Assembly (NCBI RefSeq): GCF_014863545.1
Contig: NZ_CP062260.1
Location: 5,667,501-5,731,500 of the forward strand
Direction of reading: 5' to 3'
Source: Paenibacillus sp. JNUCC32
GTDB lineage: Bacteria; Bacillota; Bacilli; Paenibacillales; Paenibacillaceae
DNA length: 64,000 bases
In this document: piece after piece, positions 31,269-40,014 of the stretch
How the letters are laid out: each line of letters starts with the position of its first letter
Numbering within the stretch: position 1 is the stretch's first letter
Program-made: the position numbers and the translations under genes
The notes under the pieces: generated by a model
The model's database searches: none
What the model saw: only the letters and a program-made list of their open reading frames with translations
What the model was told of the DNA's origin: nothing

Positions 31269-31830
31269 TCCCTGCAAACAGGCAAGTTGCGATAATATCA
31301 GATAACCGCATGACCAAGCTTAATCGAGTGTTCTGCAATACGAAGTATTCCATAAAGCCGCCGACATTGACGATTCCCGTGACGTGGATATCGCCAACCG
31401 GCGGTAATTCTTTATGTACGCCGGCTCCAGGCTTAAGAGGGCCATCGGCGATCTGAATGGAGCCTACGCTGGTTGATTGGCCTAAGCAGGCGTCAATCCC
31501 GATCACAAAAGGGTTATCGAATTTCTCATATATGGCGGTCAGCGTATCCTTTAGATTCATGGCGTGGACAGGCTCGTCCAGCGTCCCGTAAAGATGGAAC
31601 AGTGAACTGTTGTAGCGGGCAAGCGATGTGCCGACCAGTGGCCCCAAGCAGTCACCGGTGGACCGGTCGGTGCCGATGCAGACAATGACAAGCGGCCGGT
31701 GCTGAATACGGGCGTCGGAAAGATGAAAGAGCAAGCGATGTATAATAGCAGAATGGATATTAGGGTCCGTGTGTGGTATTTTTAAGCTGGAAGCCTCCGG
31801 GCGAGACGTGATTTTAGATAGACGGTTCAT
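31225..31830 (-). CDS. yyaC: Spore protease YyaC
   Basis: 201 aa. Matches YyaC, a sporulation protein related to hydrogenase-maturation/GPR-type peptidases. Key segments: CIGTDRSTGDCLGPLVG with the acidic residues of the active site, then IGIDACLGQ and GIVNVGGFMEY. Start ATG 31830 with AAAGGAAG upstream. It is convergent with and overlaps DUF4446. In Bacillus yyaC also lies close to spo0J. Confidence 0.88.
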   Translation of the reverse strand: MNRLSKITSRPEASSLKIPHTDPNIHSAIIHRLLFHLSDARIQHRPLVIVCIGTDRSTGDCLGPLVGTSLARYNSSLFHLYGTLDEPVHAMNLKDTLTAIYEKFDNPFVIGIDACLGQSTSVGSIQIADGPLKPGAGVHKELPPVGDIHVTGIVNVGGFMEYFVLQNTRLSLVMRLSDIIATCLFAGIKEWNRSSLLAAQE

Positions 31831-32090
31831 AGAATCTTCCTTTCGTCTGCATTTGGTAGTATCAGTATATGGATGAAAGACTGTTTTTATACTTTGCGTT
31901 TTGCTTAAAATGCGATTTAATCATTTCGAGCGGTGGCCGTGCTTTGAATATGTATAGGACATGGACCCGCAGAAGTTCTATGAAATGTTGATTTATTTTA
32001 AGAGTTTTATATAAAACTCTTGTTTGCCGGACATGATGATGAGAGATACATATAACTAAAATGATAGGCAGCATGAAGGAGGATTGGGCA

Positions 32091-32345
32091 GTGGAAGGTG
32101 CGATGGTGATCGCATTCGATTCCACCCAGCAGGCGCTGCGCGCGGAAATGCTGCTGGAGTATGCGGATATCGAAATAGATCTGTTCCCTACGCCGAAAGA
32201 GATCACGGCTGGCTGTGCATTATCGATTCAATTCCCCCCTGATGCGTTAAAGGATGTTCAAGAGATCATCCGGTTGGAGCATGTGGAGATCCGGGGCATT
32301 TTTGCGCTTGATGACAACGAGAGGTATATCAACATCGAAGAGTAA
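32091..32345 (+). CDS. DUF3343 family protein
   Basis: 84 aa. A short protein with the family's AMVIAFDSTQQALRAEMLL start and FPTPKEITAGCALSI middle; DUF3343 proteins resemble putative sulfur-handling or Se/S-related small proteins, but no function is proven. The start is GTG 32091, with AAGGAGG 8 bp upstream; an ATG ten codons earlier lacks a ribosome site. It may share a transcript with the MscS gene 15 bp downstream. Confidence 0.8.
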   Translation: MEGAMVIAFDSTQQALRAEMLLEYADIEIDLFPTPKEITAGCALSIQFPPDALKDVQEIIRLEHVEIRGIFALDDNERYINIEE

Positions 32346-32360
32346 GGGAGGACATCAGGG

Positions 32361-33263
32361 ATGAGGGACTTTGGTTACTTGTCTGGGGAGACTACAGAAG
32401 ATGGTGTAGACTTGCAAACAATAGCTGAGGAGGCAGAGGGCTTGAAAGATAAGATCTGGGGATGGTTAACGAATGAAGAGATGTGGATGAATATTCTGTC
32501 ATCCGGTATTCGGGTAATCATCATATTTATTCTGACGCGTCTCGTGATCCGGGTTGTGTATAAAATGATTGATCAGTTTCTGCTCCGGCAGGAGAAGAGC
32601 CGTATCCAGGTGAACTCAAGACGCTTTGTCACGGTAGGAGAATTGTTAAAAAATGTAACCTCCGTCGTATGTAATTTTGTCATGATCTTAATTATTCTAT
32701 CGGAGTTCAACTTCAAGCTAGGACCGCTGTTGGCTGGTGCCGGTGTACTGGGTCTTGCCATCGGTTTCGGTGCACAGAGTTTGGTGAAGGACGTTATTAC
32801 CGGATTCTTCATTATATTCGAGGATCAGTTCGCCGTAGGTGACGTGATTAAGAGCGGCGAGTACCGGGGAACGGTCGAAATGATCGGACTGCGCACATCG
32901 CGTGTCAGGGGTCTGAACGGGGAAACCTATATCATTCCGAACGGGATGATTACCAGCGTTACGAACTACTCTCTTTCCAATTCGCTTGCGATAGTGGATC
33001 TGCCAGTGAAAAACGATCAGCAGGTGAAGGATACGATCACATTGATTCAATCGGCTCTTACGGGAATCATGGACCGCCGGCCCGAGGTGCAGCGTACGCC
33101 GGATGTGCTTGGGATCCAGTCTTTGACAACGTCGGAATATGTGGTGCGCATCGTAGCCGAGTGTAATCCGAATGCCAGGGAAGCCGTGGAACGCCAGATT
33201 TTCACCGATATCAAACAGGCCATTGAAGCACGCGAGCTGGGGCAAGAACGCGCTCAGGGTTGA
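32361..33263 (+). CDS. Mechanosensitive channel of the MscS family
   Basis: 300 aa. Opens under membrane tension to release solutes after hypo-osmotic shock. Hydrophobic segments at about 45-70 and 95-115, and the pore-lining TM3 in GAGVLGLAIGFGAQSLVKDV (~128-147). The conserved beta domain contains FAVGDVIKSGEYRGTVEMI and IIPNGMITSVTNYS. Start ATG with AGGGAGGAC upstream. Likely one transcript with the DUF3343 gene. Confidence 0.9.
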   Translation: MRDFGYLSGETTEDGVDLQTIAEEAEGLKDKIWGWLTNEEMWMNILSSGIRVIIIFILTRLVIRVVYKMIDQFLLRQEKSRIQVNSRRFVTVGELLKNVTSVVCNFVMILIILSEFNFKLGPLLAGAGVLGLAIGFGAQSLVKDVITGFFIIFEDQFAVGDVIKSGEYRGTVEMIGLRTSRVRGLNGETYIIPNGMITSVTNYSLSNSLAIVDLPVKNDQQVKDTITLIQSALTGIMDRRPEVQRTPDVLGIQSLTTSEYVVRIVAECNPNAREAVERQIFTDIKQAIEARELGQERAQG

Positions 33264-33328
33264 TCTATTCGGTGATCCGATGTTATATAATAGATAATGA
33301 AGCGACGAAACAAAAGGGAGCGGTAACC

Positions 33329-33550
33329 ATGGAGCGCAAGGTTTTTCAGTTAGGGGATATCGTTCAGATGAAGAAGCCCCATCCTTGTGGAAATAATGAG
33401 ATGGAGATTATTCGCATGGGGATGGATATTCGGATTAAATGCACGAAGTGTCAGCACAGCGTGTTGATCCCCCGTGTAAAGTTCGAGAAGAATATGAAGA
33501 AGGTTTTACGTTCGGCGCAGGAATCGGAAGGGGCAGGGGATACACCTTAA
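33329..33550 (+). CDS. DUF951 family protein
   Basis: 73 aa. MKKPHPCGNNE and CTKCQHSVLIPRVKFEK, including paired cysteines CxxC, mark DUF951 (YyzM-like). Small, likely metal-binding; function unknown. Start ATG 33329 with AAAGGGAGCGG upstream. In Bacillus YyzM is also near rpsF. Confidence 0.85.
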   Translation: MERKVFQLGDIVQMKKPHPCGNNEMEIIRMGMDIRIKCTKCQHSVLIPRVKFEKNMKKVLRSAQESEGAGDTP

Positions 33551-33641
33551 TATTTCCTCCCCGGAAGCTTCCTAAGCCAGTATTCATGGAGCCGGTAAGG
33601 CGAATCTGATCGAGCAGCTAAAAAGATGTGGAGACAAGCTA

Positions 33642-33670
33642 TTGACCAGATAACGTTTCCATGATATAAT
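33642..33670 (+). promoter_or_regulatory. tRNA-Ser promoter
   Basis: -35 TTGACC (33642-33647), 17-bp spacer, -10 TATAAT (33665-33670). The tRNA begins 13 bp after the -10. Confidence 0.8.
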
Positions 33671-33682
33671 CAATCTTGCTGT

Positions 33683-33773
33683 GGAAAGGTACCCAAGAGG
33701 CCCAAGGGGGCTGACTCGAAATCAGCTAGGCGTCGCAAGGCGTGCGTGGGTTCGAATCCCACCCTTTCCGCCA
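33683..33773 (+). tRNA. tRNA-Ser (anticodon CGA)
   Basis: 91 nt including encoded CCA. Acceptor GGAAAGG/CCTTTCC, anticodon stem GCTGA/TCAGC with loop CTCGAAA (anticodon CGA, 33717-33719, reads UCG), a long variable arm as expected for serine, and T loop GTGGGTTCGAATCCCAC. Confidence 0.97.
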
Positions 33774-33858
33774 CCAATCGTTCTAAGTTCCGCTGTTATG
33801 GATGCAGACGATATTGTTACATAAACCGAGGCGTTAAGCTGTACGGACGCCTTTGAAT

Positions 33859-33903
33859 AAAACACCCTCATGCAGGACAGATGACCTGCCGAGGGTGTTT
33901 TTC
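33859..33903 (+). terminator. tRNA-Ser terminator
   Basis: AAAACACCCTC pairs with GAGGGTGTTTTT with an inner GCAGG/CCTGC stem. It lies 86 bp after the tRNA. Confidence 0.75.
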
Positions 33904-34347
33904 GTTGTCGAGAGGATGACTCCAGATCAGGAAGCGGACATAAAAAGAAGGGCCCTAATGGGCCCTTCCTTCTGGGTAGGCGGTGCTTGTGAATTGGAAT
34001 CATTTTATCAGCACTTCTGCGAACCTAGTCAACAGCTTCACTTGTCCTAAAGGTCAAGCACTCGGCTCATTTCCTCAGCTTGCAATTCGTGCGACGATCA
34101 GAAACCTTCTGCGTTGTTCAGTTGCAACGTTCAACGGAACCACACCTCTCTCATGCACCGCCTGATTATAATGTGCGCATAAAGGGCTGTTTGTATACAT
34201 GCTAATTTCATCGAATGGCAAATTAGAGTAAATGGTCAGCCTTCATTGCTTGTACGACACCCATATAGGCAAAGCTCGATCATGGGGCAGTGCTCAGGAT
34301 GTAATAGAACGCTGAACAATACCATGCGTCTGGAACATTCCAGGCTG
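33904..34347. other. intergenic stretch between tRNA-Ser and YjzC-like gene
   Basis: A GC-rich hairpin AGAAGGGCCC-TAAT-GGGCCCTTCCTTCT is at 33944-33972. No convincing gene; a minus-strand frame reading back through the tRNA is an artefact. The rest shows nothing I can name. Confidence 0.5.
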
Positions 34348-34542
34348 TTACTTAGGCTGCACCCGACGCTTGTTTAACCACACGCGATCATCATTTTGAG
34401 TTTCAGGAAAGGTGTCGCCCTTGCTCATTTTAATTTGACGCGGGTTCTCGATGCCCATAATATGGTCTCTAACGCCAACTTCCATATAAATGCCGTTGTT
34501 TGGCGCTTTGTCGCCTGCACGAAATTCGGTCTGTTCTCCCAT
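34348..34542 (-). CDS. YjzC family protein
   Basis: 64 aa. The pattern MGEQTEFRAGDKAPNNGIY, then IENPRQIKMSKGDTFPET and a final VWLNKRR, matches the small YjzC family of Bacillales, seen often in sporulating species; role unknown. Start ATG 34542, AGGAGG 9 bp upstream. It stands alone, divergent from the rpsF operon. Confidence 0.8.
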   Translation of the reverse strand: MGEQTEFRAGDKAPNNGIYMEVGVRDHIMGIENPRQIKMSKGDTFPETQNDDRVWLNKRRVQPK

Positions 34543-34676
34543 TATGGAATTCCTCCTCATTATGATGGATGGACTGCATGTATTATCATGCGCCAACAGA
34601 CCTTAAATCATTGCAGGGAAAGAGAGAAAGGCGCGGTAATAAAGGGAAGAGGGCATGTTTGGTTTCGAAAAGAAAC

Positions 34677-34705
34677 TTGCATCCGATCATCCGTTCTGAT
34701 ATAGT
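34677..34705 (+). promoter_or_regulatory. rpsF-ssb-rpsR promoter
   Basis: -35 TTGCAT (34677-34682), 17-bp spacer, -10 TATAGT (34700-34705). Confidence 0.75.
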
Positions 34706-34711
34706 ATTATG

Positions 34712-34780
34712 GTGCGAGTTAGACTCGCTCCTTGCTCTCAACATCGATTGAGGGCCGAAGTCCATAAGGAGGTGAAACAT
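34712..34780 (+). ncRNA. rpsF leader with possible S6:S18 autoregulatory stem
   Basis: Two hairpins: GCGAG-TTAGA-CTCGC (34714-34728) and CTCTCAA-CATCGA-TTGAGGG (34735-34754), the second followed at once by CCG. Bacterial rpsF leaders often carry an S6:S18-binding stem with a conserved CCG; the fit here is suggestive only. Confidence 0.4.
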
Positions 34781-35065
34781 ATGCGCAAATATGAAGTGAT
34801 GTACATTATTCGTCCTGACATTGAACAAGAAGCTGTTCAAGCTGCAGTCGATAAATTCCAAGGCATCATCTCCAACGGCGGAGAAATTACAAAGCATGAC
34901 GTAATGGGTAAACGCCGTCTTGCGTATGAGATCAAGAAATTCCGTGATGGCGTCTACGTTCTGGTAAACTTCAACGCAACACCTGAAGTTGTAGCTGAGC
35001 TTGAGCGTCTCATGAAGATTTCTGACGAAGTCATTCGTTATCTCATCACGAACGACGTTGCTTAA
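34781..35065 (+). CDS. rpsF: 30S ribosomal protein S6
   Basis: 94 aa. Begins MRKYEVMYIIRPDIEQE and contains GKRRLAYEIKKFRDGVYVL, diagnostic for S6, which pairs with S18 on the platform of the small subunit. Start ATG 34781 with AAGGAGGTG upstream. First gene of rpsF-ssb-rpsR. Confidence 0.97.
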   Translation: MRKYEVMYIIRPDIEQEAVQAAVDKFQGIISNGGEITKHDVMGKRRLAYEIKKFRDGVYVLVNFNATPEVVAELERLMKISDEVIRYLITNDVA

Positions 35066-35112
35066 TACGGACCAAACTTTGTAATTGATTTCGTTCTAAG
35101 GAGGGGATTGGA

Positions 35113-35607
35113 TTGTTGAACCGTGTCATTTTGATTGGCCGACTGACTAAGGATCCCGAGCTGCGATATACTCCTTCAGGTGTTGCTGTAACGCAATTTA
35201 CACTTGCTGTTGATCGTCCGTTTACCGGACAAGGCGGGGAGCGCGAAGCGGATTTCATTCCGGTCGTGACCTGGAGACAGCTTGCGGAGACTTGTGCAAA
35301 CTATCTGCGCAAAGGCCGTCTGACGGCTGTAGAAGGGCGCATTCAAGTGCGGAATTACGAGAATAACGAAGGTAAGCGTGTATACGTCACCGAAGTCATT
35401 GCCGATAATGTTCGCTTCTTGGAGTCAAACCGTGAAACAAGCGGTGGCGGAGGAAATCGTGAGGAATCATCGTTTAACGGAGGAAGCAACGGCAATAGCG
35501 GTGGCGGAAACCGGGGGAACAATAACTACTCGCGAAACAACAATCAGGATCCTTTTTCCGATGAAGGAAAACCGATCGATATTTCGGATGATGATTTGCC
35601 ATTTTAA
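35113..35607 (+). CDS. ssb: Single-stranded DNA-binding protein SSB
   Basis: 164 aa. The OB fold (~1-105) starts [19 protein letters not shown]; a Gly/Asn/Ser-rich flexible linker (~110-150) and the acidic tip DISDDDLPF that binds partner proteins follow. It covers single-stranded DNA at the fork as a tetramer. The start is TTG 35113 with AAGGAGGGG upstream. Second gene of the rpsF operon. Confidence 0.97.
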   Translation: MLNRVILIGRLTKDPELRYTPSGVAVTQFTLAVDRPFTGQGGEREADFIPVVTWRQLAETCANYLRKGRLTAVEGRIQVRNYENNEGKRVYVTEVIADNVRFLESNRETSGGGGNREESSFNGGSNGNSGGGNRGNNNYSRNNNQDPFSDEGKPIDISDDDLPF

Positions 35608-35628
35608 TACGGAAAGGACTGACAACAC

Positions 35629-35901
35629 ATGGCTTTTAAACAAAGAGAAGGCGGAGACAACGACAAAAGACCGGCACGCCGCGGCGGCCGCAACAAGCGT
35701 CGTAAAGTATGTTTCTTCACTGTGAACAAAATTACTCACATTGACTATAAAGATACAGACCTGCTCAAGAAATTCATCAGCGAGCGCGGAAAAATCCTGC
35801 CTCGTCGTGTAACAGGTACTAGCGCTAAATATCAGCGTGCCCTGACGATTGCGATCAAACGCTCCCGTCAAATCGCATTGCTTCCATACACAACGGAGTA
35901 A
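35629..35901 (+). CDS. rpsR: 30S ribosomal protein S18
   Basis: 90 aa. A basic N-terminus, then [19 protein letters not shown] and [18 protein letters not shown], diagnostic for S18. A single Cys (KVCFF), not a zinc set. Start ATG 35629 with GGAAAGGA upstream. Confidence 0.97.
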   Translation: MAFKQREGGDNDKRPARRGGRNKRRKVCFFTVNKITHIDYKDTDLLKKFISERGKILPRRVTGTSAKYQRALTIAIKRSRQIALLPYTTE

Positions 35902-35913
35902 TCCTTTGTGTGT

Positions 35914-35953
35914 AAAGCGGTTCAGCCTAATCATAGGCTGGGCCGCTTTTTTA
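35914..35953 (+). terminator. rpsF operon terminator
   Basis: AAAGCGG-TT-CAGCCTA pairs with TAGGCTG-GG-CCGCTTT, followed by T. Confidence 0.85.
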
Positions 35954-36774
35954 TTAGGTACAAACTCAAGTGCTTACTTCAACATCTCGCAAGAGATACC
36001 TCGGCCATATGCGGTCTGTCGTCGAGTAAGCAATGTCGACAGATGCTTACAAGACCACGTCGCTGTCCATTGCGAAATCGTGAAAGCATCCATGTTGAGT
36101 GGCAGAGGTTAAATCATATATGAAACAAGAGCAGGGACAGACCACTTCGGTTTCAAACAGGCTTAACCAAATGTTGGGATATAATGTCTTCACGGAAGAA
36201 TCGTGTCTCCTCAGAGTGTACATTGTTAAAGAGTAGCAGCGATCGATAAATACAAGCCTGGTGTAAAGCTTTCCAGTTTTAAAGCCCTGAAATCATGTCT
36301 ACTTCGAAAGGACAGTGTCTATTGTAAGCAATACAACGATAAGAACAATGGATGTTCCTGCTATAAAAGAATCCATAAATGTAGGCCGATCGCAAAGTAG
36401 GCTAAAAAAATTCCTTCTATTATATATAGGTATCTGTAGCCTTTCTACATGAAGGGTGGAATGATATTTGTCTAGTATATAGAATGCGATCCTTTTCATA
36501 TATCGAAAAAAGAGATTGGTACGGGCCTATTTCTTATTCTCGTATGAAGTTTGATGTCTATCGTGTACAAACACGGTATACGAACATGGCCACGAACCGT
36601 GAGGTAAGGAAATTTTAATAATGCGATTACATTAAAATTGCAGAAATTTTTCAATCTGATGATGTCCTCTCCAGGGATACAAGCGTACATAGAGTGGAAG
36701 CTCCATGATGTTAGTCTTATTATGCATATTCCTCCTCCATTATCCAAACGATAAAGGAAAAAGGAGGTAGTCGT
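35954..36774. other. 820-bp stretch without a supported gene
   Basis: Only short frames without ribosome sites. The minus-strand frame at 36299-36499 ends in a hydrophobic stretch (SIVLIVVLLTIDTV) but has no ribosome site. I see no repeat or known RNA here; it may be decayed sequence. Confidence 0.4.
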
Positions 36775-37449
36775 ATGTGCAGAAGATTTTCGCTGTCCGC
36801 AGGGCTCGAAGAAGTGAATCAACGCTTTGGCATCCATCGGGTCATGTATTACTACAAGAGCCGATACAACATTAGTCCTACCCAAACCATGCCGGTCATT
36901 GTACAGGAACAGGGGGAGCGGGTACTCGATGAGTATCGGTGGGGCTTGGTTCCGTATTGGGGGAAAGATGCGGTCAACGCCGATATTACGACAGTTGATC
37001 AGAATCCCACTTATCGCAAAGCGATTGATACGAGACGCTGCGTTATACCTTGCAACGGACTATATTACTGGAGGACGGTCGGCAAACGGAGTTATGCCGT
37101 ACGGACCGTGATCGGAGATAATGAAATATTCGGGATGGCGGGCCTATACGAGACATGGCGGGATGCCAGAGGAAATGAAATGAGAACCTGCACAGTTCTG
37201 ATGACGGATGCTAATGAAGCGATATCGGAGTTCGAAACACGGATGCCGGCAATCTTGTCAGAAGAAAATATGGCCAAGTGGCTGGACCCGGAAATCCAGG
37301 GAAGGCATGCGGTTCATCCGCTGCTCCATACTTACCGCGGACAGATGCGCATATATCCGGTAACGCCTTTAGTGGCCGACGATACGCATGATCATCAGCA
37401 GTGCATTGAAGAAATGGATTTGAAGCTTGCTTGGGTGAAGAACCTGTAG
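36775..37449 (+). CDS. Divergent SRAP (YedK/HMCES-like) protein
   Basis: 224 aa. The SRAP family forms a crosslink between Cys2 and abasic sites in single-stranded DNA. Cys2 is present (MCRRFS, usual MCGRF), as are RWGLVPYWG, the Asn of the NARxET motif (Asn68, here NADITT), RRCVIPCNGLYYW and RMPAIL. However the usual Glu of G(F/L)YEW is Tyr98, and the usual His before RMP is Glu154. Both residues take part in crosslink formation or release in E. coli YedK. So it may bind without normal turnover. Start ATG 36775 with AAGGAGG upstream. Single gene with its own terminator. Confidence 0.85.
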   Translation: MCRRFSLSAGLEEVNQRFGIHRVMYYYKSRYNISPTQTMPVIVQEQGERVLDEYRWGLVPYWGKDAVNADITTVDQNPTYRKAIDTRRCVIPCNGLYYWRTVGKRSYAVRTVIGDNEIFGMAGLYETWRDARGNEMRTCTVLMTDANEAISEFETRMPAILSEENMAKWLDPEIQGRHAVHPLLHTYRGQMRIYPVTPLVADDTHDHQQCIEEMDLKLAWVKNL

Positions 37450-37501
37450 TTCGTAAGTATGAAAGAACGAGGTTGATTTATCTGACATAAAACAGAACAT
37501 G

Positions 37502-37537
37502 AAAGCAATCCGGAAGATGCCCCCGGATTGCTTTTTT
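37502..37537 (+). terminator. terminator after SRAP gene
   Basis: AAAGCAATCCGG pairs with CCGGATTGCTTT, followed by T. Confidence 0.85.
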
Positions 37538-37939
37538 TAGGCTTTAATGCAGTAGAGGGACGAAACCATGAAAGGCAATACCTTCAAACAGGCGTCACCT
37601 AATACGGAATTGAAGCATACGGTTAGGATGAAATATTACATAAAAATGGGCTTTATTTAGATTGAGCAGAGATAGACTAGGATGGTGTAATATAATTTAA
37701 CATAAAACTTAACTTTTAGCACTTTTAATCAAGGTTTTAAATCTGAATTCAAATTATTTGTAATATAACATTACATCATTTCAACAAAACCGAAAGTGAT
37801 TATAGTTATAAATTGTAAATAAATCTTGATATTACATACATTTTCAGTAAACTAAGGATATACAACGGAGATAAACTTAATTATTAACCTCGAAAACGAC
37901 GATAAAAACATGATTTTTGAGAAATATGAAAAAAAGTAA

Positions 37940-37968
37940 TTGACGTTACCTAAATTTACACGTATCAT
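37940..37968 (+). promoter_or_regulatory. peptide importer promoter
   Basis: -35 TTGACG (37940-37945), 17-bp spacer, -10 TATCAT (37963-37968), about 210 bp before the first gene. The region 37560-38100 is strongly AT-rich; a 13-bp palindrome GAACGTAACGTTC lies in the leader at 38083-38095. Confidence 0.65.
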
Positions 37969-38178
37969 AACATTAATTTTATAGGCAAGAAGATATTGCT
38001 AGAGACTTTGGCACTAATTGACCAATGGTATATTTTCTGTAAAACTTTCAAGTTATTTCACATCATGCAATGACATCCTAGAGAACGTAACGTTCAGTAC
38101 CGAAATTATTTAAGGATGATTTCAATATTCGTCCTGATAATTTATATTGCAACAACATTTTTTAAGAGGAGGATTCGC

Positions 38179-39948
38179 ATGAAGAAAAGAATGTCACTCC
38201 TGCTGGCAATCATGCTTCTGGCCATCACGGTATTAGCAGCTTGCGGAGGCGGAGGAACAGCAGAACAGCCACCAAGTCAAGGGGATCAAACGGAGCAAAC
38301 TCCACCAGCTGAAGGCGATGGCGAAGAAACTACAGAACCGCCAGCTGAATCTGGTGACGAAAGCCAAGGCTATTTTGAAGCTGAAGACCCATCTTTGAAT
38401 CCAGCAACTGCATTGAATCGTAAAGACACGCTTGTTGTCGGTATGACTGCACCTAAAGGGGTATTTAATCCGTTTTACTGGCAGACTGCTTATGACAAAT
38501 ATGTCGTAGACGCTATCTTTGATTCTTTCTTCGCAGTTCAAGGCGACGGAACGTACCAGAACCGTTTGGCAGAAAGCGTAGAAGTTTCCGAGGATAAATT
38601 GAAGTACACGTTCAAATTGAAGCCAGGCGTGACGTATTCCGACGGCACTCCTGTTACTGTAAAAGACTATGCTTTTGCAATGAAAGTTTACCATGATTCC
38701 AGCTATGACGGCCAATCCGATCTGTTGTCCGTTCATATCAAAGGCGGTAAAGAGTACAACGAAGGCAAAGCTACCGATATCTCCGGTATTAAAGTCATCG
38801 ACGACAATACCATTGAAATCGAAGTTACCGAAGCAAATGCAATGACCAAGGATAACCTCGGTACGGTTGCTTTTGCACCAGAAGCCTACTATGGCAAAGG
38901 TTACAAGCAAGGCAACCTGGAGTACATGAAAGATCTGCACGCTAAACCAATCGGAAGCGGTCAATATGTATTGAAGAGCTACTCCCCAGGTCAAGAGGTA
39001 GTACTCGAAGCTAACGCTAACTACTTCCTGGGCGCACCGAAAATCAAGAACGTTATTTACAAGACTACAACTGAAGAAACCAGATTGGCTATGTTCCAAT
39101 CCGGCGAAATCGATATGGACATGGTTACCGTTAACGAAGACAACGTAGAAGAATTGAAAGGCATGGGCTTCCTGGACGTCAACATCTTCCCAACCAACGG
39201 TTACGGATATGTTGCCATGAACCACAATGATCCTAAATTCCAAGACGTTAAGGTTCGTCAAGCATTGATGTACGGTTTGAACCGTGCAGAAGTAGTAGAA
39301 ATCATCTACGGTCCTTATGCGAACGTATTGAATATTCCACAATCCAGCGTTTCCTGGGCTTACACGGACGAAGGCATTGAGCCGTACGAGTTCGACATGG
39401 AAAAAGCGAAGCAGCTGCTTGATGAAGCAGGTTGGGTAGCCGGCGCAGACGGTACTCGCGAAAAAGACGGCAAAAAATTCGAAATTCATTTCTCTGCAAC
39501 AGCCGACAACCCGGTAATCGATGCTCTGATTCCGGTTATGACGCAAAACTACCAAGAACTTGGCATCAAATTGACTGCTGAAACGTTGGATTTCAACGCT
39601 ATCATGGATAAGAAGGACAAAGGCGAGTTCGAAATGTTCTTCGCAGCTTGGGGCTTGACTCCGGATCCGGATTCCACGGTTTACATTACAGATGGACAGC
39701 AGAACGATATCGGCTTCTCCAATCCAGATTACGATGCAGCTATGAAAAAAGGTCTGAACGCGTTTGATCTTGAAGAACGTAAAGCAGCTTACGCTGAAGC
39801 ATATCAAGTGCTGAACCAAAACGTTCCGGATCTCTTGATCTATCAAAGACGCGATATGTGGGGTATTAACAGCAGAATCAACGGCATGGACATCACTCCA
39901 TACAAAGACTTCACCATCGATCTCTATAAAGCCGAAATTCAACAATAA
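38179..39948 (+). CDS. Peptide ABC transporter, substrate-binding lipoprotein
   Basis: 589 aa. OppA/DppA-type (cluster C) binding protein. Signal peptide with lipobox VLAACG (Cys22 lipid-modified), then an acidic Gly/Pro/Glu-rich linker (~25-75). Family segments: DTLVVGMTAPKGVFNPFYW, YTFKLKPGVTYSDGTPVTV and DVRQALMYGLNRAEVV-like KVRQALMYGLNR. Catches oligopeptides outside the membrane and hands them to the permeases. Start ATG 38179 with AGAGGAGG upstream. First gene of a complete five-gene operon. It is not possible to tell oligo- from dipeptide specificity by eye. Confidence 0.92.
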   Translation: MKKRMSLLLAIMLLAITVLAACGGGGTAEQPPSQGDQTEQTPPAEGDGEETTEPPAESGDESQGYFEAEDPSLNPATALNRKDTLVVGMTAPKGVFNPFYWQTAYDKYVVDAIFDSFFAVQGDGTYQNRLAESVEVSEDKLKYTFKLKPGVTYSDGTPVTVKDYAFAMKVYHDSSYDGQSDLLSVHIKGGKEYNEGKATDISGIKVIDDNTIEIEVTEANAMTKDNLGTVAFAPEAYYGKGYKQGNLEYMKDLHAKPIGSGQYVLKSYSPGQEVVLEANANYFLGAPKIKNVIYKTTTEETRLAMFQSGEIDMDMVTVNEDNVEELKGMGFLDVNIFPTNGYGYVAMNHNDPKFQDVKVRQALMYGLNRAEVVEIIYGPYANVLNIPQSSVSWAYTDEGIEPYEFDMEKAKQLLDEAGWVAGADGTREKDGKKFEIHFSATADNPVIDALIPVMTQNYQELGIKLTAETLDFNAIMDKKDKGEFEMFFAAWGLTPDPDSTVYITDGQQNDIGFSNPDYDAAMKKGLNAFDLEERKAAYAEAYQVLNQNVPDLLIYQRRDMWGINSRINGMDITPYKDFTIDLYKAEIQQ

Positions 39949-40014
39949 CAGCAGGAAACATATGCTCAGCTCGCAAGAGCTGGGCATATCCACTTATAAG
40001 CCGGGAGGAATATT

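Noticed and set aside
33722..34003. Minus-strand 93-codon frame ending GGIRTHARLATPS
   Set aside because: Its C-terminal part is the complement of the tRNA-Ser gene; such frames are a well-known annotation artefact.
36299..36499. 66-codon minus-strand frame with a hydrophobic C-terminus
   Set aside because: Hydrophobic end recalls small sporulation peptides, but no ribosome site precedes either ATG.
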